From JAJTFW01 sp031421935 (GTDB lineage Bacteria > Bacteroidota > Bacteroidia > AKYH767-A > OLB10), in NCBI GenBank assembly GCA_031421935.1, contig JANOPQ010000171.1, positions 1-63,964 of the forward strand: 63,964 bases of DNA. Reading direction: 5' to 3'. Below the pieces are notes generated by a model, which saw only the letters and a list, made by a program, of their open reading frames with translations, made no database searches and was not told the origin of the DNA. Positions 40,354 through 49,900 of the stretch are shown here, piece by piece; position 1 is the first letter of the stretch; each line of letters starts with the position of its first letter. Made by a program: the position numbers and the translations under genes.

Positions 40354-41643
40354 TTAATAAATCGCAAACTTCTCATAAAGAGGAAACGCATCCATGAATA
40401 GGTGAACTTCTTCCTTCACCTTTAAAATTACCTTGTCATTGTCTTTATTCATCAGTACCTTGTCAATAAATCCAACAATTTTTTTCATGTGTTTTTCTTT
40501 CATCCCTCGGCTGGTGATGGATGAGGTTCCTACCCGTATTCCAGAAGTAACGAATGGACTTTTATCGTCGAAAGGAACCATGTTTTTATTCAAGGTAATA
40601 TCGGCTCGAACCAAAGCATTTTCGGCTTCCTTACCCGAAATATTTTTATTTCTGAGATCGATCAACATCATGTGATTATCTGTTCCACCTGAGATGAGTT
40701 GATATCCTTTTTCATTTAAAGCAGCCGCCAAAGCTTTCGCATTTTTTGCTACTTGCACAACGTACTGTAAATAATCATCCGTTAGTGCCTCACCAAATGC
40801 TATCGCTTTTGCAGCAATAACATGCTCCAACGGTCCACCTTGTGTGCCTGGGAATACAGCACCATCTAAAATCGCCGACATCATTTTCACTTCTCCTTTT
40901 GGAGTTTTGATACCCATTGGATTTGGAAAATCTGCGCCCATCAAAATTAATCCTCCACGAGGTCCACGCAACGTTTTATGTGTTGTAGTGGTGATGATAT
41001 GACAATGCGGAACGGGATCATTCAACAATCCTTTTGCGATAAGTCCAGAAGGATGTGAAATATCGGCAAGTAATAATGCACCCACTTTATCAGCAATTTT
41101 TCTTAAACGAATATAATCCCAATCGCGAGAATAGGCCGAAGCACCACAAATAATCAACTTCGGTTTTTCCTTTTTCGCAGTTGCTTCGAGCTTGTTGTAG
41201 TCGATGAGTCCTGTCGATTTTTCTACTCCATAAAAACTTGGAACATATAGTTTTCCACTGAAATTTACAGGAGAACCATGTGTAAGATGTCCACCGTGCG
41301 ATAAATCAAATCCCAAAATTTTATCACCTGGTTGCAATACACCAAGCATCACGGCTGCATTGGCCTGTGCTCCTGAATGTGGCTGTACATTTGCCCAAAC
41401 CGCACCAAACAATTCTTTGGCGCGATCGATTGCAATTTGTTCAATTTGATCGACCACTTCACAACCACCATAATATCTTTTTCCGGGCAGACCTTCGGCA
41501 TATTTATTTGTTAAACAAGAACCCATGGCTTCCATGACTTGCTTAGACACAAAATTTTCAGAGGCGATTAACTCAATGCCTTTTCGTTGACGGGCTAACT
41601 CAGCTTTGATGAGTTTGAATATTACTTTGTCTTTTTCGATCAT
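40354..41643 (-). CDS. glyA: Serine hydroxymethyltransferase
   Basis: 429 residues. The PLP lysine lies in TTTTHKTLRGPRGG (about 221-234). Also seen: IELIASENFVSKQVMEAMGS, YAEGLPGKRYYGGCE, and SGIRVGTSSITSRGM. It interconverts serine and glycine with tetrahydrofolate. A perfect 24-bp palindrome lies in the 45-bp gap just upstream (41653-41676). The upstream nucleotidyltransferase gene is on the same strand and may be co-transcribed. Confidence 0.97.
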   Translation of the reverse strand: MIEKDKVIFKLIKAELARQRKGIELIASENFVSKQVMEAMGSCLTNKYAEGLPGKRYYGGCEVVDQIEQIAIDRAKELFGAVWANVQPHSGAQANAAVMLGVLQPGDKILGFDLSHGGHLTHGSPVNFSGKLYVPSFYGVEKSTGLIDYNKLEATAKKEKPKLIICGASAYSRDWDYIRLRKIADKVGALLLADISHPSGLIAKGLLNDPVPHCHIITTTTHKTLRGPRGGLILMGADFPNPMGIKTPKGEVKMMSAILDGAVFPGTQGGPLEHVIAAKAIAFGEALTDDYLQYVVQVAKNAKALAAALNEKGYQLISGGTDNHMMLIDLRNKNISGKEAENALVRADITLNKNMVPFDDKSPFVTSGIRVGTSSITSRGMKEKHMKKIVGFIDKVLMNKDNDKVILKVKEEVHLFMDAFPLYEKFAIY

Positions 41644-41652
41644 GGTTTGGTA

Positions 41653-41676
41653 AACCTAGGGATTAATCCCTAGGTT
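41653..41676. repeat. Perfect 24-bp palindrome upstream of glyA
   Basis: The half-site AACCTAGGGATT is followed by its exact complement. It lies 9 bp before the glyA ATG and 12 bp after the nucleotidyltransferase stop. There is no U-run on the minus strand, so it is not a standard terminator. It could be an operator, an RNA hairpin or a dispersed repeat. Confidence 0.8.
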
Positions 41677-41688
41677 ATGGTAAGAAGG

Positions 41689-42684
41689 TTAACTAAAATC
41701 TATTTCGGTGCTATCGCCAATGTTGAGGCTTTGGCTGAGGCCTTTGAGAAAGGCGTCGCTGCCAACAATACTTTGATGAAGGATAGCGGTCTCAAGGTGA
41801 GCATAAGCGCCAATGATAGAATCTTTGATGACGGAATGTCGGATGATGGTATGCTCACCAATCGAGACGTTAGGTCCAATAATAGAATCCGAAATATCAC
41901 AATGTTCGGCGATACTTACGGGATGAATAATGATGGTATTATGGAAATTAAATTTACGTTGGATGGCTTCTGAATTTTTCTTCAACAACACTTCATTAGT
42001 CTCTAACAAATTGGCTTTACTACCGCAATCGAACCAACTCCCCACTTGAAACGTAGTTACTTTTTCACCTTGAGTAATCATTCGTTGAATTCCATAGGTG
42101 AGATGAAATTCACCTTGATGACGAATATTATTTCGAACGATATGATCAAGTGCTTCCATCAACTTCCCAGCTTCACGAAAACGATAAATACCTACCAAAG
42201 CTAAATTAGATTTTGGGATGGTAGGTTTTTCTTCAAGACGAGTAATGAATCCTTCTGAATCAACATCAGCTACACCAAACTGTCGGGGGTCATCCACTTT
42301 TTGCAAACCTAATGCAGAGTGTGGCATCTTCACCAATTCAGCCAAATCATAGTCGATGATGGTATCACCTAACACGATGAGTAAATCATCATTGGCATCT
42401 ACATGTTCTCTGGCCAACCAAACAGCATGACCAGTTCCTTCGCGAGGTTCTTGAATGATGAAAGAAGATTTTAATTTAGGATACTTCGATTTTACATAAT
42501 CTTCCACTTTATCACCGAGATAACCGATAATAAAAATAAATTCATTGAATCCACCTGCAATCAGGTAGTCCACGATATGCGATAAGATGGGCTTCCCGGC
42601 AACGGGAACCAAGGCTTTGGGCTGTGTATGAGTATGTGGACGAAGTTTCGAACCAATACCGGCAACAGGAATGATGATTTTCAT
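41689..42684 (-). CDS. Sugar-phosphate nucleotidyltransferase with left-handed beta-helix tail
   Basis: 331 residues from MKIIIPVAGIGSKLRP; an upstream Met at 42750 adds a foreign stretch and is rejected. The nucleotide-binding motif is GIGSKLRPHTHTQPKALVPV (about 8-27), with LIVLGDTIIDYD, FGVADVDSEGF and VGIYRFREAG following. The C-terminal 80 residues are hexapeptide-like repeats (ISDSIIGPNVSIGEHTIIRH), as in RmlA- or GlmU-like proteins. It probably makes an NDP-sugar for surface polysaccharide. The exact sugar cannot be told. Divergent from the YdcF gene. Confidence 0.88.
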   Translation of the reverse strand: MKIIIPVAGIGSKLRPHTHTQPKALVPVAGKPILSHIVDYLIAGGFNEFIFIIGYLGDKVEDYVKSKYPKLKSSFIIQEPREGTGHAVWLAREHVDANDDLLIVLGDTIIDYDLAELVKMPHSALGLQKVDDPRQFGVADVDSEGFITRLEEKPTIPKSNLALVGIYRFREAGKLMEALDHIVRNNIRHQGEFHLTYGIQRMITQGEKVTTFQVGSWFDCGSKANLLETNEVLLKKNSEAIQRKFNFHNTIIIHPVSIAEHCDISDSIIGPNVSIGEHTIIRHSVIKDSIIGAYAHLETAILHQSIVGSDAFLKGLSQSLNIGDSTEIDFS

Positions 42685-42816
42685 ACCGGTGTAAAAGTAA
42701 ATCTTTATCATGTATAAAATGAATAAATCAACAAGAAGTTTATTGCACAAATAAAGGGTTAAAACTAAATGAGAAGAAATTAAAAGTTGCAGTCCAATTC
42801 CCTATTTTCGCCTTCA

Positions 42817-43440
42817 ATGAAACTGATGAAACTCTTTCTTTATCTTATTACTGGTTTTACCATCGTCGCCTTTTTAAACTATTATTCGTTCTCCAACTGT
42901 GGAGAAAAACATATGGTGAAAAAGGAGCAACTCGATTCCATTCGTTTTATTTTAGTGCCCGGTGCTGGGAAATACTATCCAACAGGGAGTCGACAGAATT
43001 ATGCCTTTTTAGGCAGAGTGGATTCCAGTGCTTCGCTTTGGCAACAATATCCACACATGAAATTGATTCTCAGCGGTTATGAAGATGACAACTATTACCA
43101 GGAAGCTCATGACCTATTAGATGCCCTCATTCTAAAAGGAGTTCCCGATAGTGTTTGTATTTTAGACCCCAATAGCGCAGATACTTATGAAACATTAATG
43201 TTTTTTAAAAACCATTATGGAGATGAACGGGTTATTATTATTTCACAAGACATCCATCTGAACAGAGCGTTGTGGATGGCAGATCAATTAGGATTGAACG
43301 CATACGGCTATGAAGCCGGTGGATATCCAGATGGGATTCCACGCTGGTTTGTGATCAAAGAAATTGGATCACGATTAAAGGCTCGATTGGAAATATGGGG
43401 ATGGATAAGTCATCAAAGAATAGTAGATCCTTTATCATGA
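42817..43440 (+). CDS. YdcF/SanA-family (DUF218) protein
   Basis: 207 residues from MKLMKLFLYLITGFT; an upstream TTG at 42787 is not preferred. One N-terminal membrane segment (LFLYLITGFTIVAFLNYY) is followed by the DUF218 domain: FILVPGAGKYYPTGSRQNYA, LILSGYEDDNYYQEAHDL, and VIIISQDIHLNRALWMADQL. It is a membrane-anchored protein linked in E. coli relatives to envelope barrier function. A TATTTTCG element at 42802-42809 may drive it. The stop overlaps the next gene as ATGA. A second family member lies at the right edge. Confidence 0.88.
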   Translation: MKLMKLFLYLITGFTIVAFLNYYSFSNCGEKHMVKKEQLDSIRFILVPGAGKYYPTGSRQNYAFLGRVDSSASLWQQYPHMKLILSGYEDDNYYQEAHDLLDALILKGVPDSVCILDPNSADTYETLMFFKNHYGDERVIIISQDIHLNRALWMADQLGLNAYGYEAGGYPDGIPRWFVIKEIGSRLKARLEIWGWISHQRIVDPLS

Positions 43441-44378
43441 AAAATAGAATTACTGAACTTTTTGAAATTGAATATCCCATTATCCAAGCAGGAATGATTT
43501 GGTGTAGTGGATGGCGGTTAGCCACAGCCGTTAGTAATGCAGGCGGACTTGGATTACTCGGTGCTGGATCCATGTACCCGGATGTACTGAAAGAACATAT
43601 TCAAAAATGTAAAGCGAATACTTCGAAACCTTTTGGAGTGAATGTGCCCTTGCTTTATCCGAATATTGAAGAGCATATGGATATTATTATTTCCGAAAAA
43701 GTGCCCATTGTTTTTACTTCAGCAGGGAATCCAACTACCTGGACATCCACCTTAAAAAAAGAAGGAATAAAAGTCGTTCATGTCATCGCCAATAAAAAAT
43801 TCGCAGAAAAATCGGTTCAAGCGGGTGTGGATGCGATCGTTGCAGAAGGATTTGAAGCGGGAGGACACAATGGAAGAGAAGAAACAACAACTTTGTGTTT
43901 AATTCCCATGATACGCGATCATGTATCCATTCCACTTATTGCTGCGGGAGGAATTGGTAGCGGAAGAGCGATGTTATCATGTTTTGCTTTAGGAGCAGAA
44001 GGCGTTCAAATTGGTTCACGATTTGTCGCAACGAATGAATCTTCGGCACATGATCATTTCAAACAAAAAGTAATAAATTCAAATGAAGGTGACACTCAAC
44101 TTTCGTTAAAACAGCTTACACCTGTACGTCTGTTAAAAAATGAATTCTATCAACAAATTGCAGCAGCAGAATCAAGAGGTGCGTCTGTTGAAGAGTTAAA
44201 AAATATATTAGGAAGAGCAAGAGCTAAAAAAGGAATGTTTGAAGGTGATATGCAAGAAGGAGAATTAGAAATTGGACAAGTTTCATCCTCTATTTCCAAC
44301 ATCCATCCGGCGGCAGAAATTGTATCTGAAATTTGGAATGAATTTAATCAAGAAAAAAACAGACTGTGTCAACTATAA
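43437..44378 (+). CDS. NAD(P)H-dependent flavin oxidoreductase (nitronate monooxygenase family)
   Basis: 313 residues from MKNRITELFEIEYPIIQAGM; the ATG overlaps the stop of the YdcF gene (ATGA), which is preferred over an earlier Met at 43395. It is a TIM-barrel FMN enzyme: GMIWCSGWRLATAVSNAGGL, IVAEGFEAGGHNG, IAAGGIGSGRAMLS, and ALGAEGVQIGSRFVA. Relatives oxidise nitronates or reduce enoyl compounds; the substrate here is unknown. The M16 peptidase genes follow after 15 bp, so a four-gene run (YdcF to M16) is likely. Confidence 0.9.
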   Translation: MKNRITELFEIEYPIIQAGMIWCSGWRLATAVSNAGGLGLLGAGSMYPDVLKEHIQKCKANTSKPFGVNVPLLYPNIEEHMDIIISEKVPIVFTSAGNPTTWTSTLKKEGIKVVHVIANKKFAEKSVQAGVDAIVAEGFEAGGHNGREETTTLCLIPMIRDHVSIPLIAAGGIGSGRAMLSCFALGAEGVQIGSRFVATNESSAHDHFKQKVINSNEGDTQLSLKQLTPVRLLKNEFYQQIAAAESRGASVEELKNILGRARAKKGMFEGDMQEGELEIGQVSSSISNIHPAAEIVSEIWNEFNQEKNRLCQL

Positions 44379-44393
44379 TCGATTAGAAGGAAC

Positions 44394-45629
44394 ATGATAG
44401 CATACGAAAAATTTACACTTGACAATGGATTAACGGTCATTGTTCACGAAGATCATTCAACCCCGCTGGTGGCATTAAATATATTGTATAAAGTGGGAGC
44501 ACGTGATGAACAAATAGACAAAACTGGATTTGCACATCTCTTTGAACATTTAATGTTTGGAGGATCGATCAACATCCCTTCTTACGATGAACCTTTGCAA
44601 ATTGCAGGCGGAGAAAATAATGCTTTTACCAACAATGATATCACCAATTACTATTTAACGATTCCATCTCAAAATATTGAAACGGGATTCTGGTTAGAGA
44701 GTGATCGCATGTTAAGTTTAGCTTTTTCAGAAAAAAGTTTAGAAGTTCAACGATCCGTAGTTATTGAAGAATTTAAACAACGATACTTGAATCAACCTTA
44801 TGGTGATGTATGGCTCTTGATGCGACCATTAGCATACAAAGTACATCCCTATCGCTGGGCAACCATCGGAAAAGAACTTGCACACATTGAAGACGCTACC
44901 TTAGAAGATGTAAAAGGGTTTTTCAAAAAATGGTATGCACCTAACAATGCGATATTAAGTGTATCGGGCGATTGCACATTGGAACAGATAAAGACACTAT
45001 GCAAAAAATGGTTTGAACCCATTCCAACGGCAGATGTTCCTGCACGATTGCTACCGATTGAACCGGTACAAACAGAAACCAGAATTCAAGAAATAGAAAA
45101 AGACGTTCCCAACTCACATATTTATATGGCATGGCATTGTTGTTCGCGCACCGATGAAGATTTTTTTGCGACCGATATGCTCTCTGATTTATTATCGCGA
45201 GGGAAATCATCACGACTCCATCAACAACTTGTAAAAGAGAAAAACATTTTTACGGAGATCAATGCTTACATGTCGGGCGATTTAGATAAAAGTTTATTTT
45301 TTATTGAAGGAAAATTAGTAGATTCCATCACCATGGAAGATGCGGAAAATTCCATCTGGAAAGAACTTGAAAAAATAAAAGTTGAAATTGACGAACGAGA
45401 ACTCACTAAAATAAAACATAAAGTAGAAGCGTATTTGGAGTTTTCAGAAATGGGGATCGCTAACAAAGCGCTCAACTTAGCCTATTATGAATTGCTCGGA
45501 GATGCTGCAGAATGCAACAAGCAAGCTCAGTACTATAATCAAGTTACTTCAGAGCAAATTATGCAGGTTGCAAAAAATATTCTCATAAAAGAAAATTGTT
45601 CCATCTTAAGATACCACGCAAAAAAATAA
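44394..45629 (+). CDS. M16 family zinc peptidase, catalytic subunit
   Basis: 411 residues. The inverted zinc motif is HLFEH (in GFAHLFEHLMFGG, about 48-60), with the third ligand Glu in a VIEEFKQRYLNQPYG-type segment (about 123-137). It is one half of a peptidasome, like the beta subunit of mitochondrial processing peptidase. It has no signal peptide, so it should be cytoplasmic unless exported another way. The partner follows after 1 bp. Confidence 0.94.
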   Translation: MIAYEKFTLDNGLTVIVHEDHSTPLVALNILYKVGARDEQIDKTGFAHLFEHLMFGGSINIPSYDEPLQIAGGENNAFTNNDITNYYLTIPSQNIETGFWLESDRMLSLAFSEKSLEVQRSVVIEEFKQRYLNQPYGDVWLLMRPLAYKVHPYRWATIGKELAHIEDATLEDVKGFFKKWYAPNNAILSVSGDCTLEQIKTLCKKWFEPIPTADVPARLLPIEPVQTETRIQEIEKDVPNSHIYMAWHCCSRTDEDFFATDMLSDLLSRGKSSRLHQQLVKEKNIFTEINAYMSGDLDKSLFFIEGKLVDSITMEDAENSIWKELEKIKVEIDERELTKIKHKVEAYLEFSEMGIANKALNLAYYELLGDAAECNKQAQYYNQVTSEQIMQVAKNILIKENCSILRYHAKK

Positions 45630-45630
45630 A

Positions 45631-46899
45631 ATGCTCGATCGAATCCATCCCCCAGAAATTTCAATTCCAACAATCATACATCTTCACAAACCACAAAACT
45701 ATTTTTTAAAAAATGGCACTCCCGTTTATAATATTTGTGAAGGCACACAGGAAGTTGTAAAAATAGAATTAATATTTGCAGCCGGAAATGTTGCTGCGAG
45801 TTCATCATTACTTGCCACTGCCACAAATGATTTAATGGATGAAGGGAGCACACTTCATTCCTCCTCTGAAATTGCAGAGGCTCTCGACTATTACGGAGCT
45901 TATTTGCATTCCGAAAATGGTGTAGACTGGTCGAGTATCAGCTTATTTTCGCTCAATAAATTTGTAAGTGATACCCTACCCTATTTTCAAGAAATCATTA
46001 CGCAACCTCTTTATCCATCTAAAGAAATTCAAACGTATAAACAACAAGGCAAGCAACGGCTTTCTGTTAACCTTACTAAAGTTGATTATTTAGCACGAAT
46101 TAATTTTAGTGAAACTTTGTTTGGAAAAAATCACCCTTATGGGAGAGTTACCAAACCTGAAGATTACGACTTACTCGATACCGATGTACTTCAAGATTAC
46201 CACGAGAAAAAATACAAGAATGGGTTGAAAGCAGTTATCGTTTCTGGATTAGCGAATGAAAAACTAATTCAAGAAATAATAAATACCATTGATAAAATGG
46301 GTTTAAAGAATGGTGATCTTCCTTCGATAGTGCCTGAAGCCTATGTTCCTATAAAAAAGTTTATTGAAAAAGAGGATGCGATACAATCTGCCATTCGCAT
46401 CGGTAGAAGATTATTTACTCGACACCATCCAGACTTCATTGCGTTTAGTGTTTTAAATACCATTTTAGGTGGGTATTTTGGATCGAGGTTAATGGCTAAT
46501 ATTCGTGAAGACAAAGGATATACTTACGGAATTGGTTCTGGGCTTGTGAGTAATAATTTTGATGGCTACTTTTTTATCACCACTGAAGTGGGAGCTGATG
46601 TTCGAGAGGCAGCGGTCAAAGAAATATACCATGAAATTAACAGATTAAGAACCGAAGTTATTAACAATGAGGAACTAACACTAGTAAAAAATTACCTCAC
46701 AGGTGCATTCCAACGGAGTATAGACGGGCCCTTTGCCTTGGCTGAAAAGCAAAAAATGTTACTACTTAATAATTTAGAAATCAATTATTTAAATGAGTAT
46801 TTAGGTAAAATCAAGGCAATCACTCCACAAAAACTCAGGGAGGTTGCTAACCAGTATTTAAACGACGTTGACCTCTGTGAAATAATAGTTGGCAAATAA
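45631..46899 (+). CDS. M16 family peptidase homologue, non-catalytic subunit
   Basis: 422 residues of the same fold as the gene before, but the HxxEH motif is missing: the matching region reads LLATATNDLMDEGS. The C-terminal Arg-Tyr-type region is kept (IREDKGYTYGIGSGL, with R and Y as in substrate-binding M16 chains). It probably forms a heterodimer with the catalytic chain, as in alpha/beta processing peptidases. It has no signal peptide and is tightly linked to the first gene. Confidence 0.92.
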   Translation: MLDRIHPPEISIPTIIHLHKPQNYFLKNGTPVYNICEGTQEVVKIELIFAAGNVAASSSLLATATNDLMDEGSTLHSSSEIAEALDYYGAYLHSENGVDWSSISLFSLNKFVSDTLPYFQEIITQPLYPSKEIQTYKQQGKQRLSVNLTKVDYLARINFSETLFGKNHPYGRVTKPEDYDLLDTDVLQDYHEKKYKNGLKAVIVSGLANEKLIQEIINTIDKMGLKNGDLPSIVPEAYVPIKKFIEKEDAIQSAIRIGRRLFTRHHPDFIAFSVLNTILGGYFGSRLMANIREDKGYTYGIGSGLVSNNFDGYFFITTEVGADVREAAVKEIYHEINRLRTEVINNEELTLVKNYLTGAFQRSIDGPFALAEKQKMLLLNNLEINYLNEYLGKIKAITPQKLREVANQYLNDVDLCEIIVGK

Positions 46900-46902
46900 G
46901 GT

Positions 46903-46933
46903 TTTGTGTGTTTGGATATTTTTCTTAAATTTG
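46903..46933 (+). promoter_or_regulatory. Promoter of the giant type B T9SS protein
   Basis: TTTG (46903-46906), 19 bp, then TAAATTTG (46926-46933), an exact match to the Bacteroidota consensus. The predicted transcript start is about 25 nt before the ATG. Confidence 0.88.
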
Positions 46934-46961
46934 ATGCTCACGCGTTATCCAAAAATCCAAA

Positions 46962-49900
46962 ATGAAAAAAATTCTTATCCTTCTTTTGCTCGTCCTATTG
47001 GGATGGAGTCATAAGACACAAGCTTCCCATCTCATGGGAGGAGAAATTACTTGGGACTGCATAAAATCGGGTCCCAATATAGGTCAATTTGTATTTACTG
47101 TTAAACTTTACAGAGACTGCACAGGTATTCCTGGCCCTGGATCCATAACGTTAAATACGAATGCTCCTGGTGGTAGTATTTTATGTAATCCAGTTACCCA
47201 AACAGATATTTCACCAAAGGGACCTGGATGTTACACTTGTGCAACTGCACCTCTTGGGACTTTAAATGCTGTTGAAGAATACATTTACCGTTCAACTCCT
47301 CGATTTATTACGGGAGTACCTCCAGTAGGTGGCTGGTATTTTTATTACAATGATTGTTGCCGAAATGCAGGTATTACTAATTTGACGAGCGCCGCCGATT
47401 TCACTCTTCGTGCCTTTATGTATCCATACAATGCTACAAACACGAATCCATGTTTTGATTCCTCTCCTCAATTTGCGGAAAAACCTCAATTAGCCACGTG
47501 TACTCGTAATCAGACCTCATATAATAGCAATGCGATTGATGGTGAACTTGACTCATTAGTTTACAGCTGGGGAAATCCTTTAGAAAATGGATTTCCGGGT
47601 ACGAATATCCCATTTGCGGCTACCTATTCTTTTAATAGCCCAATGCCCGGTCCAGCATTAAATCCGTTAAACGTTGCGGCGGTTATGAATTTTAATACAG
47701 GGGTTGTAACTTTTACATCATACACATCAGGTGCCTTTGTTACAGTAACCAAAGTAACGGCTTACAAATGTGGAATTAAAATAGCTGAAGTCTTCAGAGA
47801 AATTCAAATCGCCCTAATTCCAAATTGCCAAATATCTGGTGGTCCAGTTCCTGTTTTTAATACGCCTCCAGTAGTTCAAACTTTGTTAGGAAGTCCCTTG
47901 AATACACTTATCGATACTGTATATGCGGGTGATACGGTTGAAATTGATGTCATTGCATTTGATTTTGAAACCCTTCCATCAGGAGTAGGTCAAAAAGTTC
48001 AACTTTCAGCTACCGGTAATCAATTTGGAACTAACTTTACAAACGGTTCGGCAGGATGCCTTTTCCCTCCTTGTGCCGTTTTAACCCCACCCCATATTGA
48101 TACAGTCCCGCCAATAAATCCAATATTTTTTGCAGGGGCATTACAAACTAAGTTTTTTTGGATTACTGATTGTAATCACTTACCACGAAGTTCAGGTTGT
48201 ACAAATTTAAGTAGTACTTATAACTTTGTACTGAAAGTATTTGATGATTTTTGTCCTTCACCTGCAGTAAACTTTAGTACATTAACCATTATTGTTTTGG
48301 CTCCGCCAGCGGTAAAAGGTGCTCGAATGAAATGCGCAGATGTTCTTCCAAATGGAAATGTGAATTTAACTTTTCAACCTCCTATTGATACCGGTGAGGC
48401 AGATACCAATCAATTCTTTAAAGCCTTTTATGTATATCGCTCCACTACAGGAACTACAGGTCCTTATACTCTGTTAGATAGTTTAAAAGGATTTACTATT
48501 AATAATTACGATACGGTTCTTACTTATAATGATGTTACCGCAAATGCGAATTCAGGTTCAGTTTCGTATTATTTAACCACACGTTCGGGTTGTGATTTGG
48601 AACAAAGGTTATTAAGTGATACCATTAATACTATCTATTTACAAGTTACTCAAGCTGGTTTTGATGCTTCTTTAACATGGACATCCTTTAGCACACCATT
48701 ACCCACAAGCTCCACTCAAAAATATTATATTTATAAAGAGCAACCTCCTGCAGGTAGTGCCAATTGGATCCTTATTGACTCTACAGTAACCCTAACTTAC
48801 TTAGATCCTATTACTGTTTGTGATGACTCAATCAATTATAGAATTCAAGTTGTAGATACATCAACGGCAAATTGTGTTTCTCGTTCCAATATTGATGGTG
48901 CACAATTACAAAGTGCTTCTCCAACCATAACTGCACCTAGTTTACGTTCTACTGCAGTATTAGCGAATGGTGATGTCGCATTATGTTGGGTAGGATCAGT
49001 TGATACTTCTGGATATTTTTCACAGTACAATATTTATCATTCCGTAAATCAGGCAGGGCCTTATGTAAACGTAGGTAGTGTTTCGATCTATGCAACCAAT
49101 GCGTTTACTCATGTTGGTGCCAATGCGAATAATCAAATTAATTATTATTATTTAACACTTACTGCCGGTTGTGATGCCACGAGTTTAGATGAAACGGATG
49201 TTCTTACCAGTGATACTTTAGCGTCAATGCTTTTGTTGTTAGATAACAGTACAGCGGGTTTTGCTGGCTTGAATTGGAATGCGATTCGTAAACCTTTACC
49301 TGCCACTAGCACTGGATCCTATATCATTAATAGAAGAATTGCTCCTGGAGCATGGGCTGTAATAGGTAATACTATTGATACTTTCTATACGGATGTAGTT
49401 ATCCTATGTGACACAGCGATTCAATATCGTGTAGATATTGGAGATGCCTCTGCTTGTTTATCGAAATCATCTGAAGAAGTAGATCAATTTACTTCGCCTG
49501 GAGATATCATTGTAAATCCCGATATACGCTGTTTAGCCGTTCAACCAAATGGAGATGTTCAGATTTCGTGGATTGCGCCTGCTGACCCCAACAATTTCTT
49601 TGCTGGAGTTCAAATTTATCATTCTGCTGCTGCTGGAGGTCCCTTTGCACTTATTGGAACCGTTACGAATTACGCAACAACAACTTGGTCACATGTAGGT
49701 GCGAACGCAAACACCGCTATTCAGTATTATCATTTAGTTTCCTTGTCAGGTTGTGACGGTTTACAAACTAATGGAGGAACTAGCAGTACTTTAGCTACCA
49801 TGTTACTCTCAGTAAATAATGCTACTGTGGGATCTGCAATACTTACTTGGAATGCGATGATTTCTCCATCGTTGGTTAGTGCTCCTGGACCATACAGAGT

